A DNA stretch of 64,000 nt from Corynebacterium kefirresidentii (GTDB lineage: Bacteria; Actinomycetota; Actinomycetes; Mycobacteriales; Mycobacteriaceae), in the NCBI GenBank assembly GCA_002154655.1, contig NGUZ01000001.1:496001-560000 (forward strand), given 5' to 3'. Both the position numbers and the translations under genes were made by a program. Below, piece by piece: positions 47,666-56,423 of the stretch. The notes under the pieces are model-generated. The model was given only the letters and a program-made list of their open reading frames with translations, ran no database searches and had not been told where the DNA came from. How positions within the stretch are numbered: the first letter of the stretch is position 1; every line of letters begins with the position of its first letter.

Positions 47666-48622
47666 ATGGCCGATGCATCGCAAAAGCTCCAAGCGCTCGT
47701 GCGCTCTTTGAACCTGATTCCTTACTTTAAAAATCACCCCGACAAGACGCCGATGGAAGCGGCTACAGATTTGGGAATGGAACCCGGTGAGCTGAAGGAG
47801 GCCCTCGATCGCCTCTTTTGTTCCGGCACAGGCCGCAATACTGAAGACCTCATTGATCTCAGCTTCAGCTACCGCGACGGGGTAACCATTCACAATGATC
47901 AAGGCCTGAGCCAAGCTTTGCGGCTTACCCCCACCGAGGCCGGTGCTTTGCTCCTTACCTTAGAATCCCTGCAGGCCATGCCGGGGCTTATCGACGCCCA
48001 CGCTGTCGAATCCGCCGCTGCTAAATTGCGCGGCATCATGGATGAGAAGACGGCGGCAATCTATGATTCACTGTCTACTCCAGCCCCTGAAGAAACGGAT
48101 ATCCAGGCGCTTTTGACCCAAGCGGTCAATGAACGAAAGCGGGTGCGGCTGCGCTACTGGAGTGCTTCGTCTGATACAGAATCCGAGAGACTGGTGGATC
48201 CGGCCCGCATCTTCATCGTCGATTCTGAGCCCTACCTAGCGGCGTGGGAAGAAGTAAAACAAGCCCATCGCACCTTCCGGATCGACCGCATTAAGAACGC
48301 TCATATGGAAAAAGAGCAGTCGCAGCCGCACCTGAAGGACCTCGATTTTGATGCCGCTTCACCCTTTAATTTGGGCAACGCGGACACCGTGAAATTAGCA
48401 ATTCACCAAGAATTCACGTGGCTGGCCGAGTACTACGATATGCGGCTGGGCGAAGACCTGGGAAATGGGGAAATAGCTGCAACGATGCCTATGGGATCAG
48501 TGGAGTGGCTTATTCGCTTTGCCTTGGGTCAAGCTGATAGGTTGCGGGTAGTGGCTCCTCAATCCGTGGTTAAGCTCATTGCGGAACGAGGAAACGCCGC
48601 ATTGAGCGTCTATACTCAATAG
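47666..48622 (+). CDS. pafC: PafC, WYL-domain transcriptional regulator
   Basis: Second half of PafBC. 318 residues with an N-terminal helical HTH-like part, KLQALVRSLNLIPYFKNHPDKTPMEAATDLG, and a C-terminal WYL domain (RVRLRYWSASSDTESERLVDP; YLAAWEEVKQAHRTFRIDRI). The ATG at 47666 has GGAAGGA upstream; a longer frame from 47543 lies inside pafB. PafB and PafC remain separate here, whereas some actinobacteria fuse them. Confidence 0.93.
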   Translation: MADASQKLQALVRSLNLIPYFKNHPDKTPMEAATDLGMEPGELKEALDRLFCSGTGRNTEDLIDLSFSYRDGVTIHNDQGLSQALRLTPTEAGALLLTLESLQAMPGLIDAHAVESAAAKLRGIMDEKTAAIYDSLSTPAPEETDIQALLTQAVNERKRVRLRYWSASSDTESERLVDPARIFIVDSEPYLAAWEEVKQAHRTFRIDRIKNAHMEKEQSQPHLKDLDFDAASPFNLGNADTVKLAIHQEFTWLAEYYDMRLGEDLGNGEIAATMPMGSVEWLIRFALGQADRLRVVAPQSVVKLIAERGNAALSVYTQ

Positions 48623-48652
48623 CCAGTTACTTGCCCGTTAACTGCGCCCGCT

Positions 48653-48672
48653 CACCGGCAGATTAGCCGGTG
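48653..48672 (+). other. pafC-tatA intercistronic hairpin
   Basis: CACCGGC-AGATTA-GCCGGTG, a perfect 7-bp stem without a T run, 47 nt before tatA. Partial terminator or mRNA-stability element. Confidence 0.4.
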
Positions 48673-48718
48673 GTCTGCTGCACGGCATGCTGGCGCACTA
48701 ATTGAAAGAGGTTTCTCC

Positions 48719-48982
48719 ATGAGCCTAGGACCTATGGAAATCGGCCTAATCGTTCTCGTTATCGTCTTGCTATTCGGTGCAAAGAAGTTGCCGGATCTGG
48801 CACGCTCTATGGGCCGTTCCATGCGCATCTTCAAGTCTGAGGTTAATGAGATGCAGTCCGAGGATACCCAGCGTTCCCAGGCGCAGGCACAGCTGAACCA
48901 GAAGCAGCAGTCCGACGAGGAATTCTGGAACCGACCAGACATGCAGCCGGGCCAGCAGAACCACACCAACCCTCAGCAGTAA
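48719..48982 (+). CDS. tatA: TatA, twin-arginine translocase subunit
   Basis: Forms the Tat protein-conducting complex for folded proteins. One membrane helix (about residues 4-20, [17 protein letters not shown]), the hinge [12 protein letters not shown], an amphipathic helix (about 22-45) and a Gln/Asn-rich tail. Length 87 aa is normal. TatC follows after about 110 nt containing a large hairpin; TatB is presumably elsewhere. Confidence 0.95.
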   Translation: MSLGPMEIGLIVLVIVLLFGAKKLPDLARSMGRSMRIFKSEVNEMQSEDTQRSQAQAQLNQKQQSDEEFWNRPDMQPGQQNHTNPQQ

Positions 48983-49003
48983 ACGCCCCAAACCCGTCGT
49001 TGC

Positions 49004-49064
49004 GCGAACACCTCTACAGCGCGCGGATATGCCCTCGCAATCCGCGTAGCAGGGAAGTGTTCGC
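49004..49064 (+). other. tatA-tatC intercistronic hairpin (attenuator-like)
   Basis: Outer stem GCGAACAC (49004-49011)/GTGTTCGC (49057-49064), inner stem CGCGGAT (49022-49028)/ATCCGCG (49040-49046), followed by TTCTTT. It ends 26 nt before tatC and could reduce tatC transcription relative to tatA. Confidence 0.55.
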
Positions 49065-49090
49065 TTCTTTGCGTTGAAAGAGCCACACTG

Positions 49091-50185
49091 ATGTCGCCAC
49101 AGTCACAGCCTGTTTCTGCCCCGAAACCAAGCAAGAACGTGAAGGGGAAGCTGCGGTTTTCCCGTAAGCCGAAGAACCCCACCGGGGAGATGACCTTGGT
49201 GGAGCACCTGCAGGAGCTGCGCCGCCGCGTCATCATCGCTGTTTTAGCGGTGGTCGTCGGGGCGATCATAGGTTTTATCTGGTACCAACAAGCTCCGTTC
49301 GGTATCTCCCCGCTGGGTGAGATTCTCCGTGGCCCCTATTGTGCTCTACCAGCGGATAAGCGCGCCTCTTTCAGCGCGGATGGCGAATGCCGTCTTTTAG
49401 CCACCAGCCCGTTTGAAATGCTCCTGCTGCGTTTGAAGGTAGGCGCCTTGGCGGGCACGGTATTGTCCTCGCCAGTGTGGCTATATCAAGTGTGGGCCTT
49501 TGTGGTTCCTGGCCTTCATAAGAACGAGCGACGCTACACCTTGAGCTTCCTCACCGCTGCGGTGAGCTTGTTCCTCGCCGGCGCAGTGCTGGCGTATTTC
49601 ATCCTCTCCGTTGGTCTGGAATTCCTTATGGGCATCGGTGTCGAATATCAAACCGCAGCGCTGACAGGTGAACGTTATTTTTACTTCCTCTTGGCATTGT
49701 TGCTCATCTTTGGCATCAGCTTTGAGATCCCCCTGCTCATTGTGTCGCTCAATCTTATTGGCGTGCTGGAATATGAGCATGTCAAGGACAAGCGGCGGAT
49801 CATTATTGTCGTCGTGATGATTTTCGCCGCCGTTGTCACCCCAGGCCAGGAACCCTTTTCGATGTTGGTTCTCGCCGGCGCCTTAATCTTCCTCCTCGAG
49901 ATTGCATTCCAGTTCTGCCGCATCCACGATAAGCGCATGCAACGCCAGCGCCCCGAGTGGATGGACCTTGATGACGAGACAGCCTCACCGCTCGGCGCCG
50001 GACCAGGAGCGGTCGGCGGGCCTACTCCCGTCGCGGCGCCAACCCAGGTACACCCTTCGCCCGCTCCTTCTCAGCAGGTTTCTCAACCAGTCCAGCAGGC
50101 ACAGCGACAGCAGCCGCAGACGTGGACCACCGGCGGCACCGGGACTTCGTCGAACAGCGGCGGCTTTTTCGACGATGTCCTCTAG
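49091..50185 (+). CDS. tatC: TatC, twin-arginine translocase receptor subunit
   Basis: The Tat signal-peptide receptor with six transmembrane helices. The family segment TLVEHLQELRRRVIIAV at about residues 35-51 holds the conserved HLxELR. The N-terminal 30 residues are basic. A long C-terminal tail (about 300-364) is rich in Pro, Gln, Ala and Gly and absent from short TatC proteins. Length 364 aa. helY starts 21 nt downstream. Confidence 0.95.
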   Translation: MSPQSQPVSAPKPSKNVKGKLRFSRKPKNPTGEMTLVEHLQELRRRVIIAVLAVVVGAIIGFIWYQQAPFGISPLGEILRGPYCALPADKRASFSADGECRLLATSPFEMLLLRLKVGALAGTVLSSPVWLYQVWAFVVPGLHKNERRYTLSFLTAAVSLFLAGAVLAYFILSVGLEFLMGIGVEYQTAALTGERYFYFLLALLLIFGISFEIPLLIVSLNLIGVLEYEHVKDKRRIIIVVVMIFAAVVTPGQEPFSMLVLAGALIFLLEIAFQFCRIHDKRMQRQRPEWMDLDDETASPLGAGPGAVGGPTPVAAPTQVHPSPAPSQQVSQPVQQAQRQQPQTWTTGGTGTSSNSGGFFDDVL

Positions 50186-50206
50186 GCACGGGTAGCCTGG
50201 GGAGTC

Positions 50207-53023
50207 ATGACTGAAACTCATCTGGATTCTTTTTCTGCAGCCCTGCCATACCCCTTGGATGAGTTCCAGGTTAAGGGCTGCCAAGCCGTGGAAGACGGGC
50301 ACGGTGTGCTGGTGTGCGCGCCGACCGGCGCCGGCAAGACCATCGTGGGCGAGTTTGCGGTGTCGCTAGCATTGAGCCGGGGGACCAAATGCTTTTACAC
50401 AACGCCGATTAAGGCGTTGAGCAACCAGAAGTATCACGACTTGGTTGAGGAACATGGTGAGGAAGCCGTCGGTCTGCTCACCGGTGATGTATCGATCAAC
50501 TCCGATGCAGAGATCGTCGTTATGACCACCGAGGTGCTGCGCAATATGATCTACGCAGAATCCGCAGCACTAGATCGCCTTACCCATGTCGTCATGGATG
50601 AGATTCACTTTTTGGCCGATGCCTCGCGCGGCGCAGTGTGGGAAGAGGTAATCCTCAACCTGGCAGACCATGTCTCCATCATTGGCCTTTCTGCCACAGT
50701 GTCCAATTCGGAGGAGTTCGGCGATTGGCTTTCCACTGTGCGTGGCGATACCACCGTCATCGTTTCCGAGCACCGCCCAGTTCCGCTCGACCAGTGGATG
50801 ATGCTGGGACGTAAGATTTATCCGCTTTTCGAACCCGAATCCGGCGGACAAGTCAACACCGAGCTGGAGCGTAGAATCCAGCGCCTTGAGGCCGGCGATA
50901 CCGACGACGGTCGCGCAGACTATAAGTCCGGCAAGGGCTTTCGCGCACGCGCCCGCCACAAGGGCGGTGGGCGTAGCGAATTCCGCGGAAAGGGAAGGGG
51001 ACGCTCCGGTGCTTCTCGCCAGCAGGATCGCTATCGCCCCTTGGGCCGCCCCGAGGTGCTCAAAGTACTCCAGTCCCAAGACATGCTGCCGGCCATTACC
51101 TTCATTTTCTCCCGCGCTGGCTGCGATGGCGCGCTCTATCAGTGTCTGCGCAGCCGCATGGTGCTTACCTCCCAGGAAGAAGCGCAGCAGATCAAAGAAA
51201 TCGTCGATGCTGGTGTAGAAGGTATCCCCGAAGAAGATCTACAGGTCCTAGACTTCAAGCGCTGGCGCGAAGCCCTTTCCCGGGGCTTCGCGGCACACCA
51301 TGCAGGTATGCTGCCGGCCTTCCGACACATCGTGGAAGACCTCTTCGTACGCGGCCTCGTCCGCGCCGTCTTCGCTACGGAAACCTTGGCTCTCGGCATC
51401 AATATGCCGGCGCGCACCGTGGTGCTAGAAAAGCTCATCAAGTTCAATGGTGAGGCCCACGTTGATCTCACCCCCGGCCAGTACACGCAGCTAACTGGCC
51501 GCGCGGGGCGTCGCGGCATCGATACCTTGGGCAATGCAGTCGTGCAATGGGCCCCCGCCATGGATCCGCGTCAAGTAGCCGGCCTTGCTTCCACCCGCAC
51601 TTACCCTCTCATTTCTACCTTTGCGCCGGGCTATAATATGGCGATCAACTTGCTGGGCATGCTCGGGTTCGAAGACTCTCTCCGTTTGTTAGAAAAGTCT
51701 TTTGCCCAGTTCCAAGCGGATGGCTCGGTGGTGGAAGAAACCCGTGAAATTGAGCGCGCGGAACATCGAGTACGCGAGCTGCGCAGCCAGCTGGATGATG
51801 CCGTGGCGTCGCTAGCACCTCCTGCCAAAGACGGGGAAGATCCCGCCGAGGTACTGATGGACTACGTCCGCCTGCGCCGCGAACTCAGCGCTGAAGAAAA
51901 GCAGTCCAAAATCGATAGCGTGCACCAACGCAACCAAGAAGTAATCGCGGTTCTGGGCCGGTTGCAGCTGGGTGATGTTATCGCCATGCCCGGCAAGAAG
52001 CGCCCTATTCTCGCTGCGGTGGTCACGCCCGCTAACCAGACCGCGGATCCCCGCCCGTGGATTACCACGGAATCTGGGTGGTCTGGTCGGATCGACGCCG
52101 CCGGGATCAATAATCCTCCCATTCAGGTGGGGCGCATTAAAGTGCCGAAGCCGGTACGCAAGAACCCACGGCGCAATACACATTACGTGCAGGATGTCTT
52201 GCGCCGTGAGCACTTCGACCGCCCCAAGCGAATGAAGTCGCAGCCCCGTACTCGGCCCAATAAGCGGGTAGGGCAGTTGCGCGATCAGCTACGCGCCCAT
52301 CCCGCACACGAGTGGCCGGCCACCGACCGCGAGCAGCTGGCGGGCTTGGCACAAAAACTGGCGCGACGCGAGCGAGATCGAGACAAGCTCCAGTCCAAAG
52401 TCAACAAAGCTACAGATACTTTGGGCCGCACCTTTGAGCGCATTGTGGATCTCTTGGCTGAGATGGACTATGTCGAATTCACCGGGGTGGGCGCCGATCG
52501 CACGCCAGTGATTACGGAGGAAGGAGAACGCTTAGCCAAAATCCACAGCGAATCCGATCTGCTGGTGGCACAGTGCTTGAAGCGCGGGATTTGGGATGAG
52601 CTGGATCCTGCCGAGCTTGCCGGCGTTGCTTCTTTGTGCTGTTTCGAAAACCGCAAGGCTACCAGTAGGCAGCCAGAAGCAGCTACCGAGCGCATGGCCG
52701 ATGCCATGAATGGCACGTGGCGCGTTTATACCGAACTCACCGCCGATGAGCAACGGCATCGCCTGCCGCCTACCCGTGAGCCGGAGGCTGGTTTCGCCCT
52801 GGCCGTCCACCAATGGGCAGCCGGTGCCCCCTTGGGCTATTGCATGGCTGCCGCTAATGAAGCCGGCGCCGAACTTACCCCCGGTGATTTTGTCCGCTGG
52901 TGCCGTCAGGTCATTGACCTCCTGCAGCAGGTGGCGAAGACCGGCTATGACGGCGAGATTCAGCGCAATGCCCGTCGGGCTATCGATGCCATTCAGCGCG
53001 GTGTGGTAGCCATCGGCGCCTAA
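50207..53023 (+). CDS. helY: HelY, SKI2/DEAH-like RNA helicase
   Basis: A 938-residue superfamily 2 helicase related to Ski2/Mtr4. Walker A APTGAGKT (38-45) and DEIH (131-134) are present, as is motif VI TGRAGRRGID. A basic Gly/Arg-rich insertion (about 245-280) lies in the first half. A C-terminal DSHCT-like domain completes it. TAGCCT 8 nt before the ATG suggests its own leaderless promoter. The mycobacterial order tatA-tatC-helY is conserved. Confidence 0.95.
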   Translation: MTETHLDSFSAALPYPLDEFQVKGCQAVEDGHGVLVCAPTGAGKTIVGEFAVSLALSRGTKCFYTTPIKALSNQKYHDLVEEHGEEAVGLLTGDVSINSDAEIVVMTTEVLRNMIYAESAALDRLTHVVMDEIHFLADASRGAVWEEVILNLADHVSIIGLSATVSNSEEFGDWLSTVRGDTTVIVSEHRPVPLDQWMMLGRKIYPLFEPESGGQVNTELERRIQRLEAGDTDDGRADYKSGKGFRARARHKGGGRSEFRGKGRGRSGASRQQDRYRPLGRPEVLKVLQSQDMLPAITFIFSRAGCDGALYQCLRSRMVLTSQEEAQQIKEIVDAGVEGIPEEDLQVLDFKRWREALSRGFAAHHAGMLPAFRHIVEDLFVRGLVRAVFATETLALGINMPARTVVLEKLIKFNGEAHVDLTPGQYTQLTGRAGRRGIDTLGNAVVQWAPAMDPRQVAGLASTRTYPLISTFAPGYNMAINLLGMLGFEDSLRLLEKSFAQFQADGSVVEETREIERAEHRVRELRSQLDDAVASLAPPAKDGEDPAEVLMDYVRLRRELSAEEKQSKIDSVHQRNQEVIAVLGRLQLGDVIAMPGKKRPILAAVVTPANQTADPRPWITTESGWSGRIDAAGINNPPIQVGRIKVPKPVRKNPRRNTHYVQDVLRREHFDRPKRMKSQPRTRPNKRVGQLRDQLRAHPAHEWPATDREQLAGLAQKLARRERDRDKLQSKVNKATDTLGRTFERIVDLLAEMDYVEFTGVGADRTPVITEEGERLAKIHSESDLLVAQCLKRGIWDELDPAELAGVASLCCFENRKATSRQPEAATERMADAMNGTWRVYTELTADEQRHRLPPTREPEAGFALAVHQWAAGAPLGYCMAAANEAGAELTPGDFVRWCRQVIDLLQQVAKTGYDGEIQRNARRAIDAIQRGVVAIGA

Positions 53024-53042
53024 AGTCCGCGGCTGGGGCGGG

Positions 53043-53048
53043 TAGACT
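53043..53048 (+). promoter_or_regulatory. -10 element for the M24 peptidase gene
   Basis: TAGACT lies 7 nt before the ATG at 53056. Confidence 0.55.
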
Positions 53049-53055
53049 CTGGAGC

Positions 53056-54183
53056 ATGACTGTTACTCAGACTTTTTCCGCTGATGTCTACGCCCAGCGC
53101 CTGCAGGCCGCCCAACAGGCCGCTAAGGACAAGGACATCGATCTGCTCCTCATCGGCACGGGTCCAGACTTTGCCTATCTCACTGGCTCTTGGGTTTCCT
53201 CGCACGAACGCCTTACCGTTTTGGTCGTGCCGCAGCACGGCAATGCCTGGATCGCTGCGCCTAATACCGATATCACCGATATCAAGGCCGCTCCGGTAGG
53301 AGAGCTGGATGTAGAGCTGCGGGGTTGGAACGACGGCGATAATCCCTATGAGCTAGCACTAGACGGTGCAGGCACTGCTCTAAACAACGTGGCCCTGGGG
53401 CAGTCGCTGACTGCAGACCACGTCCTGCGTTTTCAGGATCTGATGCCACAAACCAATTTTCAGTTGGCTACCTACGCGCTGGCGGAGCTTTTTACCCGCA
53501 AGGATAAAGCTGAGATTGCCGAGCTGCGCAAGGCTGGCCAGGCCATCGATGCAGTCCACGCACAGGTGCCAAAACTCCTCCAGCCGGGCCGCACCGAGGC
53601 GGAGGTGGCTCGGGAATTGGAAGAGCTCATCTTGCAAGAGCACACCGTTATCGATTTCGTGATTGTAGGCTCGGGTCCGAACGGCGCCAACCCGCACCAT
53701 AGTTTTTCGGACCGCGTGCTCGCGGAAGGAGAACCGGTAGTCGTCGATATCGGCGGCACTCTGCCTTCCGGTTACCACTCCGATTGCACCCGCACCTACG
53801 TGGTCGGCGGGGACGTTTCCAAGGCGCCGCAGGACTTTCAGGATGCTTATGCCGTGCTTGCCGACGCCCAAGCAGCCGCCCGCGCCGCAGCCCACCCCGG
53901 CAGCACCGCCGCAGAGATCGACGCCATTACCCGCAAGGCAATCGCTGCGGCCGGCTGGGGCGACAACTTTGTCCACCGCACCGGACATGGCATTGGTCTA
54001 TCTACCCACGAAGAGCCGTTCATTATGGAAGGCAATGACCTCACATTGGAAGAAGGCATGGCCTTTTCCATTGAGCCGGGCATCTACGTGGAAGGCAAGT
54101 GGGGCATGCGCTTGGAGGATATCGTGGTGCTTACCAACAATGGCTACGAGTCTCTCAACCTAGCTCCGCGTGAAGTCCGTTAA
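53056..54183 (+). CDS. pepQ: M24 family Xaa-Pro dipeptidase/aminopeptidase
   Basis: A 375-residue pita-bread metallopeptidase cleaving Xaa-Pro bonds. The metal ligands are recognisable: the first Asp in VVDIGGTLPSG, the second in SDCTRTYV, His in HRTGHGIGL, Glu in SIEPGIY and Glu in RLEDIVV. The N-terminal creatinase-like domain covers about residues 10-140. It corresponds to mycobacterial pepE (Rv2089c), located near helY. Confidence 0.93.
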   Translation: MTVTQTFSADVYAQRLQAAQQAAKDKDIDLLLIGTGPDFAYLTGSWVSSHERLTVLVVPQHGNAWIAAPNTDITDIKAAPVGELDVELRGWNDGDNPYELALDGAGTALNNVALGQSLTADHVLRFQDLMPQTNFQLATYALAELFTRKDKAEIAELRKAGQAIDAVHAQVPKLLQPGRTEAEVARELEELILQEHTVIDFVIVGSGPNGANPHHSFSDRVLAEGEPVVVDIGGTLPSGYHSDCTRTYVVGGDVSKAPQDFQDAYAVLADAQAAARAAAHPGSTAAEIDAITRKAIAAAGWGDNFVHRTGHGIGLSTHEEPFIMEGNDLTLEEGMAFSIEPGIYVEGKWGMRLEDIVVLTNNGYESLNLAPREVR

Positions 54184-54930
54184 ATGGCTGGCGTACTAAT
54201 CCTCGGCGGCCGCAGTGATATCGGCGGCGAAATAGCTCGGCGGGTGGCTCCCGGTAAGGACATCGTGCTCGCTGCTCGTGGCACCCACGGAATGGACGGT
54301 AGAGAAAAGCAGCTGCGGGCCGCGGGCGCGCGCAGCGTGCACTTGCTTGATTTCGACGCCGCAGATTTTCCGTCCCATGCCGGCGTTGTCGATCGCGCGA
54401 TAGAGCTAGCAGGACCTCTGGAGATTGCGGTTGTAGCCTTTGGCATCCTGGGTGACCAGGAGCGAGCGGAACGCGATGCTTCCCACGCGGTCGACATCGC
54501 CACGATTGATTACGCGGCGCAGATTTCCCTGCTCACCTTGGTTTCTGAGCGCATGCAGCGCGGTCACATCATCGCGTTTTCTTCGATCGCAGGGTGGAGG
54601 GCCCGTCGAGCGAATTACGTCTACGGTTCTACCAAGGCTGGTCTTGACGCCTTCTGTCAAGGTTTGGCCGATAAGCTGCACGGCAGTCGGCTAGGACTCA
54701 TTACCGCACGCCCCGGCTTCGTGATTGGCAGCATGACAGAAGGAATGAAACCGGCGCCGCTTTCGGTGCGTCCAGAGGATGTGGCCGAGGCCGTGGTCAG
54801 CTGCATAGACCACGATGCACGGCGCGGGAGACCGCGTTCGCGCACCATCTGGATCCCCAGAGCTCTACAGGCCCTAGCGTGGATCATGCGTCTCGTGCCG
54901 CGCCCAATCTGGCGGCACATGCCACGCTAG
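54184..54930 (+). CDS. SDR oxidoreductase, DprE2-like
   Basis: A 248-residue short-chain dehydrogenase resembling DprE2 (decaprenylphosphoryl-2-keto-ribose reductase) and mycobacterial Rv2073c. The nucleotide-binding region is LILGGRSDIGGEIA near residue 5; the active site is S in FSSIAGWRAR and YxxxK in YVYGSTKAG. The C-terminus IWIPRALQALAWIMRLVP-R-PIWRHMPR is the basic/aromatic end seen in DprE2. It starts right after the peptidase stop. Whether it acts in arabinan synthesis or is a paralogue is open, as dprE1 is not adjacent. Confidence 0.85.
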   Translation: MAGVLILGGRSDIGGEIARRVAPGKDIVLAARGTHGMDGREKQLRAAGARSVHLLDFDAADFPSHAGVVDRAIELAGPLEIAVVAFGILGDQERAERDASHAVDIATIDYAAQISLLTLVSERMQRGHIIAFSSIAGWRARRANYVYGSTKAGLDAFCQGLADKLHGSRLGLITARPGFVIGSMTEGMKPAPLSVRPEDVAEAVVSCIDHDARRGRPRSRTIWIPRALQALAWIMRLVPRPIWRHMPR

Positions 54931-54944
54931 AGGCTGCGATCCTG

Positions 54945-55733
54945 CTAGTGTGCGTGGAGCAGTGGGGAGTTGATGTCGAAGATGAATCCACGCGGGGCGA
55001 GTACCCGCAGAACCACCTCGGCATCGCCCTCAGCGATATTGTGAAAGACTAATCCACCCCACGGGGTGACGGTGATGTCTACTTCCAGCTGCCCAATGAG
55101 CTGTGCAAATTCGGCTGGAATTGCGCCTTTATGAACGCCTGCGCCCAGATCAACGATGCCCGCAGGCAGATGCTCATCCAGCCAGCCAATGGGGCCGGGT
55201 TCTGCCAGGGCGGAGCTTGTGTGTTCCCCGGCCTCCGCGCACTGGAGTGCTTCCTCATAATGACGGGCGGCGGCGTGTGGGGTAAGTAGGGCAGTAGGGG
55301 CGTCGCCAAGCGGGGAGCGCCCAAGGTGCAAAGAACCATCCTTGTCGATGTTTAAGCTCACACCAGTGGCACCCGCGGGCAAGCTATCCTTTTCCGCGAT
55401 GACTGCAAGACCTAGCCCGCCTTCTATTGCACCCAATTCAGCCGCAATATCTTGAGCCGCCTGCTTGGCCGCTGCCGTTAGGGGTGAGGCCAGCACCGGC
55501 ACCGAGGCGGCATGTAGATGCAGTCCCTGGAGCCGCCGCTTAAGCGCCTCCGCATCTGTGATTCCGCGCAGCTCGATGGCAGAAAACCGGTTGATGTACA
55601 CAAATCCATCCGCGCAAGCACTGGCGCATTCTGCCAAAGTTACCCAATCTGGGGCGTGGGTGCTGCCGCCGGCAACGTGGATGCGGGTGCACGTGCCGTA
55701 CTGAGGGTCATCGAAAAGCGCAGGAGTAAACAT
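54945..55733 (-). CDS. CobG-like protein (precorrin-3B synthase relative), reduced
   Basis: A 262-residue protein with a nitrite/sulfite-reductase ferredoxin-like half domain, as in CobG: WVTLAECASACADGFVYINRFSAIELRGI (about 28-56) and HAASVPVLASPLTAAAKQAAQDI. The cysteine motifs that hold the [4Fe-4S] cluster and sirohaem in CobG (T-C-x-x-x-x-x-C and C-x-x-x-C) are not visible, and it is shorter than CobG (~360 aa). No other cob gene is adjacent. Start at ATG 55733, with TAAACT 7 nt upstream. Probably a decayed or repurposed relative. Confidence 0.7.
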   Translation of the reverse strand: MFTPALFDDPQYGTCTRIHVAGGSTHAPDWVTLAECASACADGFVYINRFSAIELRGITDAEALKRRLQGLHLHAASVPVLASPLTAAAKQAAQDIAAELGAIEGGLGLAVIAEKDSLPAGATGVSLNIDKDGSLHLGRSPLGDAPTALLTPHAAARHYEEALQCAEAGEHTSSALAEPGPIGWLDEHLPAGIVDLGAGVHKGAIPAEFAQLIGQLEVDITVTPWGGLVFHNIAEGDAEVVLRVLAPRGFIFDINSPLLHAH

Positions 55734-55740
55734 GCGCACC

Positions 55741-55746
55741 AGTTTA
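55741..55746 (-). promoter_or_regulatory. -10 element for the CobG-like gene
   Basis: TAAACT on the minus strand, 7 nt before the ATG at 55733. Confidence 0.5.
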
Positions 55747-55806
55747 ACCTGCCGCAGCTGCAGGATAGTTCACGAGTGTTGCCAGCGCATTTTCAGTCTG
55801 CCTCGT

Positions 55807-55812
55807 TAAACT
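55807..55812 (+). promoter_or_regulatory. -10 element for fxsA
   Basis: TAAACT lies 6 nt before the ATG at 55819. Confidence 0.5.
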
Positions 55813-55818
55813 GAGACC

Positions 55819-56421
55819 ATGCCGTTTTTCTATTTTGCTCTCTACATGGTCGCAGAAACCCTGACTTTCTGGGCCGTATCCACATGGATCGGTGTAGGTT
55901 GGGCGCTAATCGCGCTCTTTGTCACCATGTTTTTCGGAATGTCCATCGCCGGCATTGAAGTCCGGCGCTTGATGGGAAAGCAGGTCGAGCGCACGGGAGA
56001 CGGCACTTACGTTGTCCGCGGCGGCAATATGGGCAAGACTGCCAGCAACGTAGGTCTTACCTTGGTAGGCGGCATGTTGCTCTCCTTGCCTGGCTTCCTC
56101 ACCACGATTCTCGGCGCCCTACTTATTTTCTCGCCCACCCGTGCAATCATCCGCACAGTTATGGCAGCGTCTTTGTACCGCAAGATCGAAAAAATGGGTG
56201 TCAAGATCTACGAGGCAACCCCGATGGCGCAGCAGCATGACACGTATGGCGATTTTGGCTCCTTTGGTCGCGGACAAGCCGCACACAGCGGGCACCCGAG
56301 TACTCAGGACGCTGGCCCACATGAGGTCTTGGATGAGGAAGAGATTCGCCGGTGGACTGAAAACCTAGATCCGGATGACTTTGGCCCTTCCGGTGGCGAG
56401 ACCAAGGGCGGCAAGAGCTAG
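55819..56421 (+). CDS. fxsA: FxsA family membrane protein
   Basis: A 200-residue protein of the FxsA family. Hydrophobic segments at about residues 2-48 and 78-110 flank a cytoplasmic loop; the core GGMLLSLPGFLTTILGALLI is typical. The C-terminus (about 135-200) is soluble, acidic and low-complexity. In E. coli FxsA modulates phage F exclusion; the general role is unknown. Its stop overlaps the start region of lnt. Confidence 0.9.
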   Translation: MPFFYFALYMVAETLTFWAVSTWIGVGWALIALFVTMFFGMSIAGIEVRRLMGKQVERTGDGTYVVRGGNMGKTASNVGLTLVGGMLLSLPGFLTTILGALLIFSPTRAIIRTVMAASLYRKIEKMGVKIYEATPMAQQHDTYGDFGSFGRGQAAHSGHPSTQDAGPHEVLDEEEIRRWTENLDPDDFGPSGGETKGGKS

Positions 56422-56423
56422 TG

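Noticed and set aside
45029..48622. Horizontal acquisition of the pupylation genes
   Set aside because: Base composition and order match the surrounding actinobacterial core; no mobile-element traces or flanking repeats.
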